Positions 11,240 to 21,225 of a stretch of 64,000 nucleotides of DNA are shown here, one piece after another (the stretch's first letter is position 1; each line of letters starts with the position of its first letter). The DNA comes from Spodoptera frugiperda (Eukaryota; Arthropoda; Insecta; Lepidoptera; Noctuidae), in the NCBI RefSeq assembly GCF_023101765.2, contig NC_064218.1, forward strand, positions 8,494,001 to 8,558,000, written 5' to 3'. The translations under genes were made by a program, and so were the position numbers. The notes below the pieces were generated by a model. It saw only the letters and a list, made by a program, of their open reading frames with translations. It was not told the DNA's origin and made no database searches.

Positions 11240-12864
11240 TCATGAATGCTTAGATAAGTTCAAGGTTTGAACTCCTTTGTCCTCTCTTCCACCGGCCCCC
11301 ACAGAGGCAGGTACCTGAGGTCCTGAAGGTCTGTTGGGTATTCCATTACTAGGAACATTCCTCACTTGTGGACGGTCCGTATAAGGTTTTGCTGGGGAAC
11401 CTGCGATTTAAGAAAAATCGTGTTAATTCTTACTTCATAAACTACAACAACAACAACGTCAAGCCTTTTATCACCGAAGGGGTAGGCAGAGGTGCACATT
11501 ACGCAAGTAATGCCGCTATAAATATAATGTACACCCACTTTTCACCATTTGTGTTATAAGTCCCATGTAATAGCGGGTGAGCCTGTTGCCATATACCGGG
11601 CACAATATTAAACTCCGTGCTACTACTGAGAAATTTTCGAAAAATCGAAAAAAGCCCAGTATTACATTGTCCGTCTCGCGAATCGAAACCGAGACCCCTT
11701 GTCCGGCAGTCGTACTTGCGACCACTCGATCAACAAGGCAGTCAAAACTTCATAAACTATTCTACTAAATACATATTTAGTCATAAACCCAGAACGAGTG
11801 AGTGGAATTACATTTTATTGTAATAGAAGAACATTGTTGCAACAAAAAAAAAACTGTAGTTCAAAAAAACTGTAGTAGCAAAATCGGTCCGGCTGTTCTC
11901 GAGTTTTGGCGAGACTAACGAACAGCAATTGATTTTTATATAATATATAGAGTAATAAATATTTTACACAGAGTGTTTCTGCATATTTTGTATGAATTTA
12001 ACTTCATTGAGGAAAGCTGAGAAATTCAATGACTAGTATAATAGAGGGGAATGGATAAATGAGACATTGTGCTAACTTTATTTAATAAATAAATATACAC
12101 GGGACCTAATAGCAATATACATAAAGATACTTACAATGGAACAGGTCCGCGAGCGCCACGACCAGAAATAATGTCACCTGGAACAAGACAAGTATTTACA
12201 TCATTGATGGTTCATCAATATGCAGCTGGATGCTGCCTCCGTCGGCTGATTCTTTGGCCACACGGTCGGTACAGCTAAGCACGATGCTTCGCGTAGTTAT
12301 TGCTTTGTTAAGAACTGTGTTAGCAGTCACATGATTTTGTGCTAATAATTTAGAATCTGACTGCACGGTTGGTGCGGTGGTTGGGCAACTGGCTGCCGCG
12401 TAACGGGTAGCGGGTTCGATTCCCGCACGGAGCAACTCTTTGTGTGATCCACAAATTGTTGTTTCGGATCTGGGTGACACAGGAGAAAATCCTAATGTGC
12501 GGCAACGTTTTTTTTAAACAAAACAAATCAGAAAATGAAACAGTCCAAACCAAGTACATTTTTAAAATTGACTGCTTCATCTAACTAATTTGTGTGTATA
12601 TTTTTTTATTTACTCAAACACGTCAAAACTGTTGAAGAGGCCGGTATGATTTTTTTTTTATGGAATCAGCCGGTAAACGAGCAGACGGATCACCTGATTG
12701 TAAGCAATCGCTGCCGCCCATGGATATTTGAAACACCAGAGGCGTTACAAGTGCGTTGCCGGTCTTTTGGTGGTTAGGAATTTAAGGGTTGTTTTAGGAA
12801 TCGGGGATTGGGAAAGAGGGAGAAGCTAGTATATGAATAAAGTAGTACTTACAATAAACTTCAT
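11240..12864 (-). CDS. Gene D: small secreted peptide with the E-type signal exon
   Basis: Exon 1 is 12853-12864 (ATGAAGTTTATT, MKFI), exon 2 12135-12177 (43 nt, VTLFLVVALADLFH) and exon 3 11240-11400 on the minus strand. Phases are 0 and 1, with gtaagt donors and an AG acceptor after ttaaatcgc. The product is 71 residues. After the signal comes a Pro/Arg/Asn/Gly-rich chain (C)SPAKPYTDRPQVRNVPSN, then GIPNRPSGPQ, ending VQTLNLSKHS. A single Cys sits at the exon 2/3 junction. Exon 2 and at least 90 nt of intron 1 are almost identical to gene E, but the mature part is unrelated. Intron 2 holds a family II SINE; intron 1 holds a family I SINE and another repeat. A poly(A) signal lies at 10940-10945. 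Function unknown. Confidence 0.75.
11457..11745 (-). mobile_element. tRNA-derived SINE, family II, in gene D intron 2
   Basis: Read on the minus strand it begins gactgccttgttgatcgagt, has a tRNA-like B-box region, the gaaaatttctcagtagtagc body and ends at the cggtgataaaaggcttgacg stretch. Confidence 0.8.
12359..12515 (+). mobile_element. tRNA-derived SINE, family I, internally deleted, in gene D intron 1
   Basis: tgcacggttggtgcggtggt head with a B box gggttcgattcccgc. The segment between the gggtg and acaggag blocks, present in other copies, is missing (about 50 bp). It is followed at 12655-12825 by a copy of the ggtaagcaatcgctgccgcc repeat. Confidence 0.75.
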
Positions 12865-12919
12865 CGTTGCGTTACTGCACTGCAATGTTTCGATTGACTG
12901 CACTGCTCGAACCGGGTTT

Positions 12920-12960
12920 CGAACTGACGTAGTTCTGGAAACACAGGAACATTTATACAG
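12920..12960 (-). promoter_or_regulatory. Core promoter of gene D
   Basis: Minus-strand TATAAAT at 12951-12957 and initiator TCAGT with its A at 12925, spacing 32. Downstream the transcript begins TCAGTTCGAAACCCGGTTCG, a variant of the gene A/C/E leader. Confidence 0.65.
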
Positions 12961-13489
12961 ACACTTATTTTCCTTGTACGTGCCTAATTAATATAATTTG
13001 AGAAAGCGTTGAAGGTGAATCATTAGGTAATGGTCATATATGGGATTATACGTACATAATTGTATTATAAATTAAATATATAATTATATAAATGGAGTTG
13101 CAGACGGTTTTTACCTCACGTAGGTCATTTATGTAATTATTGTGTAAGTAATTTATTAGTGCCTACACGTCTATATCTATACTAGTAAATAAACATACAC
13201 ATAAAATATATATCACTTTTTTCATCAGACGAATGTCAACCGAGAATATATATATTTAAAAATATTATAAAACTGCGTTTATAAAAACCGACTTTTAAAA
13301 AGCAAATATAACTATAAATAACGTACTGATAAGTTACCCACCCATTGATAGGTTAGAAGTTGGTGCCAGGTACAAGCCTTTAACAAAATATAAGTTAGGT
13401 TATGGTACCAGTCATACTGTTTTATAAAATTGTACACAGTTTAACATAAGGTATTTACTACAGTTTTAATGAATATTTTTTTTAGGGCC

Positions 13490-14130
13490 TTGTGGCATCG
13501 ACTTCACTGACATGGTTGCAAAGCAAAGTTCTCATCAATACAAATTATTCAAGCCCAAACATCAGGTAGCGACTATTGACCATTGAGGAGTTCCCTTAGG
13601 TATCATACTATTTCATCATCAGGCCCCTAATGACAATGACGTCCTAACTGAGTGTAAAGTTCTTATCATACATTGAAGTCCAAACACGAGTTCCTTACTG
13701 TAATTTTTTTAGGGGTTCCCTGGACCGTCTCTCGGTTCCATCATCAGATCGACCTTTACCAAATTGGTAAAGGTATACCAAATTGGTAAAGGTCGATCAA
13801 TTACTTTAAAGGTTTTAATTACTTAATAAAAAATATACAAAAGCACTAGTGGCCTCTACAAATTTTATTTCCCTCCGTTTCCTTGGGATCCCATCATCAG
13901 ATCCTAACCTGGTGACCATGAGACCACTTGTAAAGTATATCCTTGCAAACAAAAAGAAATTATCAATTCTGGCGTCTTTGAATAATCGGTGAACATACAT
14001 AAAAAAGTTTCCCTGGGATCCTATCATCAGATCCGAACCTGGTGACCATGGGACCACCTGTAAAAACACCTTTCAAACAAAAACAGAATTGTCCAAATCG
14101 ATTCAGGCGGCACGAATTCATTTCTTTTTG
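13490..14130. repeat. Tandem array of diverged repeat units of about 130 bp
   Basis: The block gggatcc(c/t)atcatcagatcc plus aacctggtgaccatg(a/g)gacca recurs at 13881 and 14011 (130 bp apart). More diverged copies containing catcatcag lie near 13615 and 13735. A small palindrome of ttaccaaattggtaa sits at 13750-13796. Confidence 0.65.
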
Positions 14131-14545
14131 TCGGTTAAAAAAGGGGTGAAAGTTCAGTAACCTCAATCGACGACCTTGCGATAAGGATGAATGTAGGTAA
14201 AAGAAAATACTGTCTCTGTTTACCTGCCGATAAACTTATAATTATATGTTTGGAAATCCCATTCGTGTAAGTTATCAAACTTTAAATAATAATAAATTGG
14301 TAATTATCCCGGTAAATGTTAATTATTAATGTAATAACATATTATAATATATGAAACTGTAAATGTATTAATTTAATTAAGTTTATTGTTATAACTACCT
14401 TCTGCCAGCGGTAATAAAAATAAAACGGTAAAAAAGTATCCTATCACCCAAGTCAGCTCATGAATACCCTGTCTGTATACCAAATTTCATCAAAATTCTT
14501 TCAGTAGTTTCAGTTTACTCGAGTTTAAAAATGAACAATCAGTTT

Positions 14546-15150
14546 TTAGGGTTCCGTAGCCAAATGGCAGAAAACGGAACCCTTATAGATTCGTCATGTC
14601 TGTCTGTCCGTCTGTCCGTATGTCACAGCCATTAATTTCCGAAACTGTGTTGGGCCTACATAGTTGAAACATTGTAGGTTTGATGTATAACCGCTGTTCG
14701 AATTTAGAAAAAAAAAATTGCAAGTTTAAAAATTTATGAGGGGCACTCCATAATACATGGAACTGATTAAAAAAAATTTTTTGTGACTATGGATAGGACT
14801 TTAAAAAAGACATTAAGGTTTCTTAAACTATTTTTCGTCAATTTTAATAGTTTCAAAGTGGAAAAATTAGTGCCCCTCCCCCTAACTTTTAAAATAGAGA
14901 GTGAGAAAGCTAAAAAAATATATGCTGTAGATTTCAATAGAAGTTTATAACAAAAATTGGTTTGAACCAGATATCATTATTAGTTTTTATGAAATAAAAC
15001 ATTTTCAAAAAACGCAAATATAAGTTTGTCGTTCATACAAACACTATGTAAAACCAAGTTATATTATAACTTTTATATTATGTCATTTACTTGCTGCTAC
15101 GGAAGCCTTTATGGGCGAGTCCGACTCGCACTTGGCCGGTTTTTTCTTCA
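14546..15150 (+). mobile_element. Dispersed transposon-like repeat
   Basis: Begins gggttccgtagccaaatggc followed by an inverted cggaaccctt, then a gtctgtctgtccgtctgtcc microsatellite. It ends near gtccgactcgcacttggccg and gttttttc. This layout is common in lepidopteran repeats; class not assigned. A degenerate family II SINE follows at about 15165-15330. Confidence 0.5.
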
Positions 15151-15704
15151 CCGAGGCTACATCATCAGGTTGACTCTTGGTCGGGAGAAGTTTTTTTTTT
15201 GGGTTTTTCGATTCGGTAAAACATACAGCATGAGTGTAAAATTTACCCCAACATATGGTAATAGGCTCGTCCCTAATTATACGGGACTTATGACACAATT
15301 GACGGGGGTCTTTCCCTTCAGTGGTATTTCTTACTATAATATTCGTCTTGAGTTTAGGCTAATTGTAACAAAACCTAATAAACACCTTACCACATTTGAA
15401 ATGAGGTTTAAAATACCTTGCAGGGACATACACCGGCCCCAAGCAAACATAACAATATTGTTTGTAATTGCGTTGTTTATCAACTTTATGCTATTTAACA
15501 TAAGGTTTATTTTACTTTGTTGTTATTGTTGACTCATATGGATTAATGAATTACTTAGGGCAATTACTTGTATGCACCAAATTCAATGAATCACGGGAAT
15601 CGACCAAATTAAATGCGTTTAAGGAAAATTAACAAATAATAAATTACACATAAGTGTTTTGACCAAAACATTAACATTTATGAATTAAATTCTCTTATGT
15701 AATG

Positions 15705-15962
15705 TATGTTGCAAGTGCGACTACCGGGCAAGGGGTCTCAGGTTCGATTCCCGTTTGGGCGAAGTAATGCTGGACTTTTTTCGGTTTTTCGAAAATTTCT
15801 CAGTAGCAAACGGTCTGGAAATGTGCCCGGTATATGGCAATATGCTCACCACCTATTTATTACATGGGACTTACAACATAAATTGTGACAATAGTGGGTG
15901 TACATTGTACAGCGGCATTACGTGCCATTATATGCACCTTTGCATACCCCTTCAGGGATAAA
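15705..15962 (+). mobile_element. tRNA-derived SINE, family II
   Basis: Contains gcgactaccgggcaaggggt, the B box ggttcgattcccg, tttttcggtttttcgaaaat and a ccccttcagggataaaggg end. The 5' A-box part is missing. Confidence 0.75.
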
Positions 15963-16292
15963 GGGTGTGACTGTGTATAAAAAAAAACTTTATCTGATCC
16001 TGTAGAATAATGTTCCAAGAGCATCTAAGAGTTCTTATTAACATGTAATTTTACCTTTATTATCAACAGGAAAATGTTAATGAAATATATTGAGCGTAGG
16101 ATATTCCAGACAGTGGTTATCTTAATATGACAACGTGATGTACGATATTACAGCACCTAATTGTTTCTGATATTAAAATAATTTGCGTCTCGGGAATACC
16201 GATTACTAGCGACGCGGCGGTCAAGTTATCACCCGTCAACCTACCAGACAACAATCTTTAGAAATTAAGTATATCTACTAGGTAATGGTGTA

Positions 16293-16580
16293 CAACGTCA
16301 CGCCTTTTATCCCCGAAGGGGTAGGCAGAGGTGCTTATTACGACACGTAATGCCGCTATACAATGTACACCCACTTTTCATCATTTGTTTTATAAGTCCC
16401 ATGTAATAGGGGGTGAGCCTATTGCCATATACTGAACACAATTCCAGACTCCGTGCTACTATTGAGAAATTTTCGAAAAACCGAAAACACGGTAGTTTTT
16501 GCCCGACCCGGGAATCGAACCCGAGACCCCTTGTTCGGCAGTCTTGTAGTACTTGCGACCACTCGACCAACGAGGCAGTC
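16293..16580 (-). mobile_element. tRNA-derived SINE, family II, full length
   Basis: On the minus strand it begins gactgcctcgttggtcgagt (A box tggtcgagtgg), has B box gggttcgattccc and ends with the ggggataaaaggcgtgacgt stretch. Confidence 0.82.
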
Positions 16581-16675
16581 GTGTATGCTAAGTAATATTT
16601 ATTTGGTATTACCTACTGCCAGCGACTAGGCCCGTTACTTCTGTAGGATAGAAAGCACCCAGATTATGATCTTGA

Positions 16676-16868
16676 TTGCACGGTTGGCGCAGTGGCTGGG
16701 CAACTGGCTGCCGCGCAACGTGTAGCGGGTTCGATCCCCGCACGGAGCAACTCTTTGTGTGATCCACAAATTGTTGTTTCGGGTCTGGATGTCATGTGCA
16801 TGTGAAATTGTATGTCTGTAAACGCACCCACGAAACAGGAGAAAATCCTAGTGTGGTGCAACGTTTAA
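16676..16868 (+). mobile_element. tRNA-derived SINE, family I, full length
   Basis: A box tggcgcagtggc, B box gggttcgatcccc, body atccacaaattgttgtttcg, end gcaacgtttaaaaaaa. Confidence 0.82.
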
Positions 16869-16984
16869 AAAAAGGGGTATCCTAAGTATTAGCTACTGCT
16901 AGTGACTTGACCCATACTCCTATGGGATAGAAAGCAGCCTATATGGTATTCCAGGTCATAATCTACCCCTATTCCAAGTTACAT

Positions 16985-17098
16985 CATGATCCCTTTTTTG
17001 TGGGTGGATATTCATTCTCCTGTGTTGTTCGTTGTGATCCGAAGCAACAATTTGTGGATCACAGAGTTGCTCCGTGCGGGTATCGATCCCGCTAATCT
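16985..17098 (-). mobile_element. tRNA-derived SINE, family I, fragment
   Basis: Reverse-oriented fragment containing gttgctccgtgcgggtatcg and caacaatttgtggatcacag. It lacks the 5' head. Confidence 0.65.
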
Positions 17099-18367
17099 TA
17101 GAAAGTGCATGTAAGTCTGAAAAGGTACTTGCCAGGTTTCGAACCTCAGTTTCATGCATATAATATTACAAATTACGTCTATGACAAGTTTAATAATGAT
17201 ATATTTACATTTAAAACTATAAAACTTAATCTATATACATATACAAGGTGTAACAAAAAAGGGGTATACATATCAAGTGCACGGTTTCTAGACAACATAA
17301 CAAACGATACGGGAAGGGTTTTTTAATTTAAACTCATGTTTTCACAGAACGAAGTTATGAATTTTTCCAATACATAAAATTCCAGAAACCGAACATCTAA
17401 ATTAGGTAGATACAGGTACTAGGCGATCAGATTTACAGAAAAATGTTTCGTAATTAGCGAGTGACCCCTGAAGTGTTGTGATACGTTTGTTTGTATGATG
17501 ATTTAAAATCAAGACCAATGCGAAACCAAGTATTTGGTATACATTTTTTTTAAACGTATTTTAAGCTGAAACTTTGTGGTGAGTTTCTATTCAACCTGTA
17601 TTCTTCAGTGTTTCTTGATGTATATGGGTAGTTTGTTACACGCTGTATATAAATATGTATATAAATATATGTATATAAATATATGTATATGTATATATGT
17701 ATATAAATATGTAATCAATTGCTATTCGTTGGTATTTATATCTCTATCTACTACTAACGGAATCAAAATATTAAAATATAGAAGTCTACGACACTATGCT
17801 ACGCTGCTACGTCGTAGCAATGCTTGCTACGAGATCGCGTAGATGAGATTGATAAAATTATGTTTAGTACCTAGTAATAAACATTCTGGGTAAATAATTT
17901 GTGTAAACTACTATAGTAGTTTCTACATTGTGGTGGCCTAATACATGTCGTGGTAGCCCGAAGGTTATAGCTCGCTTCTCATGCATGAGATTGCGGGTTC
18001 AAAACCTACCAACGACAAGTATCAATGTGTGTGGAAACCTGGGCTATATTTATTTATTTACTAATTTATTTATTTTACTCTTCATGCACATGACTGTGTA
18101 CATAGGTGGGCTTAATGCCGTAGGTATTTTCTACCAGCCAAACCTTTAGGTGGTGCAATGAAAAACCAGTGGTAGGTGCATGGAGCAAGTAAACACGGAA
18201 AAGCTCAGGTGGAAAAATAGTTATTTATACAAATACTTACTTACTTACTTACACTTAATAAATACTTACTTATACAAATATATACCAATATATATTTAAA
18301 TAACATGGAAAAATAATAAACCTACATAATAACATTACATATACTTAATATATACATACTACTTATA

Positions 18368-18790
18368 TCATGATGAAGACTCTGACAACCTCTTCAGAAG
18401 AAGCTCCCGAACTCTCCGCTTGAACATCAAACGACTAGACAGCATCCTGACATCGGTGGGGAGCGCGTTCCACAGCAAGATAGATTGGATAAAAAAAGAA
18501 GAATGAAGAAATTTTGTGTGATGTGTAGGACACTGAAGGAGACGGTTATTAGAAGAGCGTAGATATTTGCTGTGGTTGGCGCACGTGTATTGAAAGAGAG
18601 AGGATAGATAGCTAGGCGAAGAAGGTGAATCGAGGAAGGAGAAAAGTGTGGTAAGCGCCCTTTGCTCCCTGCGCTGGCGTATGGGCAGCCACTGTAATTG
18701 CAACCGATGTGCAGAAACGTGATCATATTTACGCAGGTTGAAAACGAATCGAATGCAGTTATTCAGTAGTCGGTCCAGTTTATTGAGGAG
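18368..18790 (-). mobile_element. 3' fragment of a LINE open reading frame
   Basis: The minus-strand frame (18368-18703, 111 codons) has the C-terminal signature of many non-LTR retrotransposons: LLQCPTHHTKFLHSSFFIQS followed by ILLWNALP and a basic tail. The frame starts abruptly inside the element, with no RT motifs left. It is not a host gene. Confidence 0.65.
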
Positions 18791-19891
18791 TTCTATATCT
18801 AATTACATATTTGAAATCGCCTACCCACACTGTGCAGGCGTGGCGATTACTGCTCAATCTTTCTCCATGTGAGAAGACGCCTTTGAGTAAGTACCTATTT
18901 TTTCTCTCTTTATTTAATTAGGAACTTTTGTACATAAATACATGACCGTCCCATTGTACCTTATATCTTTAACTTATACAAACAAAACATTACTCTTAAT
19001 GTCTATTTAACAAAACGAAGACCTGCAAAGCTATACAACTTTTTGGCCGCATCAGATAAAGGAGCAGATAAAATTTCATTAAATAATCCTATATTGTTTT
19101 TAATTAAACATAATTCATTAATCAGTATAAGTAACTATTTCAGACAAGTTCAAATTTCGGACCATTTGATATTTCGAACATTCAGTAATTGGAAATATTT
19201 TAGAACTCCCTCGAATTTGGAAATATTGAGAGTATTTGAAATTAATCTTTGACGACCATGTCTTTTATTGGTCTACATAAATATGACGAAGGAGGCGTCG
19301 CGGAAATTGGTAATAATGAGAATTACAATGTTTGTCCATATTAATTACAATATTGTATTCGCAATGATAACAGTCAATAACGTAATATAAGCTTATTACA
19401 AAAGTAGTTTAACAATTAGAAATGTCTTAAAAGATGAGCGTGATTGCACAACCGCGTCCCATAAAATTATGTGTGCCTGACCCTTCCTCGTATCGGCTTG
19501 GCATATAGCGTCCCTAGAAAAACCGCTTACTTTTTGCAGCGCCGCAGCCCTTAACTGTTTTTGTCTCACCTACTTAACATGTGTCGATCACACTATCTTC
19601 ACAATTTGGTGAGAACTTAAAACTAAACCAATTGATTTTAAAGTGATTCCTTAAAAAGGGGCTGGCATTATACCCTGGCAAATAGAATAAATGATAATAA
19701 CATCAAAATCAATAACTTTTGTTCTACGATTTTCAAAATTTGTTAGACTTTAGGTAAAAAAAAAAACACTTTAGCTTAAGAACAAACAGTGCAATTGTAT
19801 TTAATTGACTGTTAACAGTATACTGCGGTATATAAGTATAGGAAAATTGAATATCAGAATAAATATACACAAAGGTATACAGTTTTAGATA

Positions 19892-19897
19892 TTTATT
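19892..19897 (-). terminator. Likely poly(A) signal of gene E
   Basis: Minus-strand AATAAA about 90 nt past the gene E stop. A second AATAAA at 19968-19973 is only about 9 nt past the stop and seems less likely to be the main one. Confidence 0.45.
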
Positions 19898-19981
19898 GAA
19901 TAAACAAATAAATATTATAACAACATTGATTACACAAAGAGTGGCAACGGAAGTTCTAACTTGTTGCTTTATTATTTAGTT

Positions 19982-21082
19982 CTATTTTTCTTTGGCTGCT
20001 GTAACGGCGTTATTTTGAGTTAAAGGAACTTGAGAGTTTTCCACGACAGGAGAATTCTGCTGGTCGTATGTAGCAGGGATCGGGGAGGCTAATGGGAATA
20101 CAAAATATCCATCAGGTAGAATGAATGGTGGGGCATATAACAGAGTCTGTAGTTGGGGATCCTGCTGAGGCTGTTGACTGAGATCCTGCTGAGGCTGTTG
20201 ACTGAGATCCTGCTGAGGCTTGTGACTGAGATCTTGCTGAGACTGTTGACCAATATACAGCATAGGGTATGGACGGACAAATGAATAAGGCACGATATAT
20301 ACAGGAGGGAGCCCATTAGTAGAGGGTTCCTTAGTTGCGACCGGGCTCTTAGCTTCTTCCTCTGTTTTCATGGCTACAGGATGTTTAGGAGTGTCATTGG
20401 GTGTAAGAGTGACATGACCAACTTTGCCGTGCGTTGGTGTACCTGTAATTTACAAAATATGTTTTTTATTGCATTTGATTTGATATAATTTTAACTTTAT
20501 AAATGTTGTGGGGAAAAATTATGTTACGTTGACATAATTCCTTTATGAAGTGATAGTTTCTATCATTCTTGACGGATTTAACTGGAAAACACTGTAGATG
20601 TAAAAGGTTTTGCAACTTTGTGAATATTCGATTCAATTTCACTAGTGAAAAATGGGCAGAGAGACGACTGTATGATATATACTTTGCAGAAAGCTAGTCA
20701 GAGAATACATAATAAAGATACTTACAATGGAACAGGTCCGCGAGCGCCACGACCAGAAATAATGCCACCTGGAACAAGACAAGTATTTACATCATTGATG
20801 GTTCATCAATATGCAGCTGGATGCTGCCTCCGTCGGCTGATTCTTTGGCCACACGGTCGCTACAGCTCAGCTATTGTGTATGGACAAATATCTTAATACT
20901 TTCAAATTAAGAAGTTTTTTAAATTAGTTAAATAATTTAAGACCCGAAATTCAATATCCACAAATCATAAAATGATTTTAGATTTCCTACTCAAAGTATT
21001 AAAAGTTGTAGAAAACGTCACTGTTTCAGTTTCTCTTGTTAAATTATAAACAGTTATAGATAGTACTCACAAAGAACTTCAT
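19982..21082 (-). CDS. Gene E: secreted protein with Gln-rich QQDLS repeats
   Basis: Exon 1 is 21071-21082 (ATGAAGTTCTTT, MKFF), exon 2 20726-20768 (43 nt, VALFLVVALADLFH) and exon 3 19982-20442 on the minus strand. Phases are 0 and 1. The product is 171 residues. The signal peptide runs to about residue 18-19, then CTPTHGKVGHVTLTPND, a Lys/Glu/Pro linker (about 40-60), a Tyr/Pro segment (VYIVPYSFVRPYPMLYIG), three copies of an 8-residue QQDLSQQP-like repeat (about 95-118), and a Pro/Leu/Tyr segment with LPDGYFVFPLASPIP. DNA repeat units of 24 bp are visible at about 20149-20250. Exon 2 and flanking intron match gene D almost exactly. Low-complexity composition suits a structural secretion (silk-like) but does not prove it. 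Confidence 0.82.
20149..20250. repeat. 24-bp coding tandem repeat in gene E
   Basis: On the plus strand the unit is ctgctgaggctgttgactga plus gatc, repeated about three to four times with small changes. It encodes the Gln-rich QDLSQQPQ repeats. Confidence 0.8.
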
Positions 21083-21139
21083 CGCTGGGGTACTCGTAGA
21101 TTGCAGTACTGAGTCTGTTCTCGCTGCTCGAACTGGGTG

Positions 21140-21225
21140 TCGAACTGACGAGCTGTGCACATTACTGGAACTTTTATACGCGATTGTATGTCTCACGCAG
21201 AGATATCTCTGCGTGACGTCGTCGC
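21140..21225 (-). promoter_or_regulatory. Core promoter of gene E
   Basis: Minus-strand TATAAAA at 21172-21178, initiator TCAGT with its A at 21146 (spacing 32), leader TCAGTTCGACACCCAGTTCG. A CRE-like TGACGTC (plus strand 21214-21220) lies next to a perfect palindrome tctcacgcagagatatctct (at 21191) continuing gcgtga. Confidence 0.65.

Larger units (their letters stand above)
12961..19960. other. 7-kb intergenic region of repeats, no gene supported
   Basis: Holds a tandem degenerate repeat (13490-14130), a long dispersed repeat (14546-15150), several tRNA-SINEs (15705-17100), an AT-rich microsatellite (about 17645-17712), a tRNA-like SINE head (17930-18030) and a LINE 3' fragment (18368-18790). 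Between 18900 and 19960 I see only AT-rich unique-looking sequence with no supportable exon. Frames at 15026-15532 and 17928-18149 run through repeats and were not called. Confidence 0.6.

Noticed and set aside
15026..15532. 168-codon plus-strand frame
   Set aside because: Runs through a dispersed repeat and a degenerate SINE; no domain or signal peptide.
16499..16580. tRNA gene
   Set aside because: A and B boxes are present but the anticodon arm is not tRNA-like and the sequence continues into a SINE body; the same applies to all other tRNA-like heads in the window.
17640..17712. Functional AT-rich element
   Set aside because: A simple tatataaatatgtatat-type microsatellite with no further structure.
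18368..18703. 111-codon minus-strand frame as a gene
   Set aside because: Matches the C-terminal end of LINE-encoded proteins and lacks a proper start.
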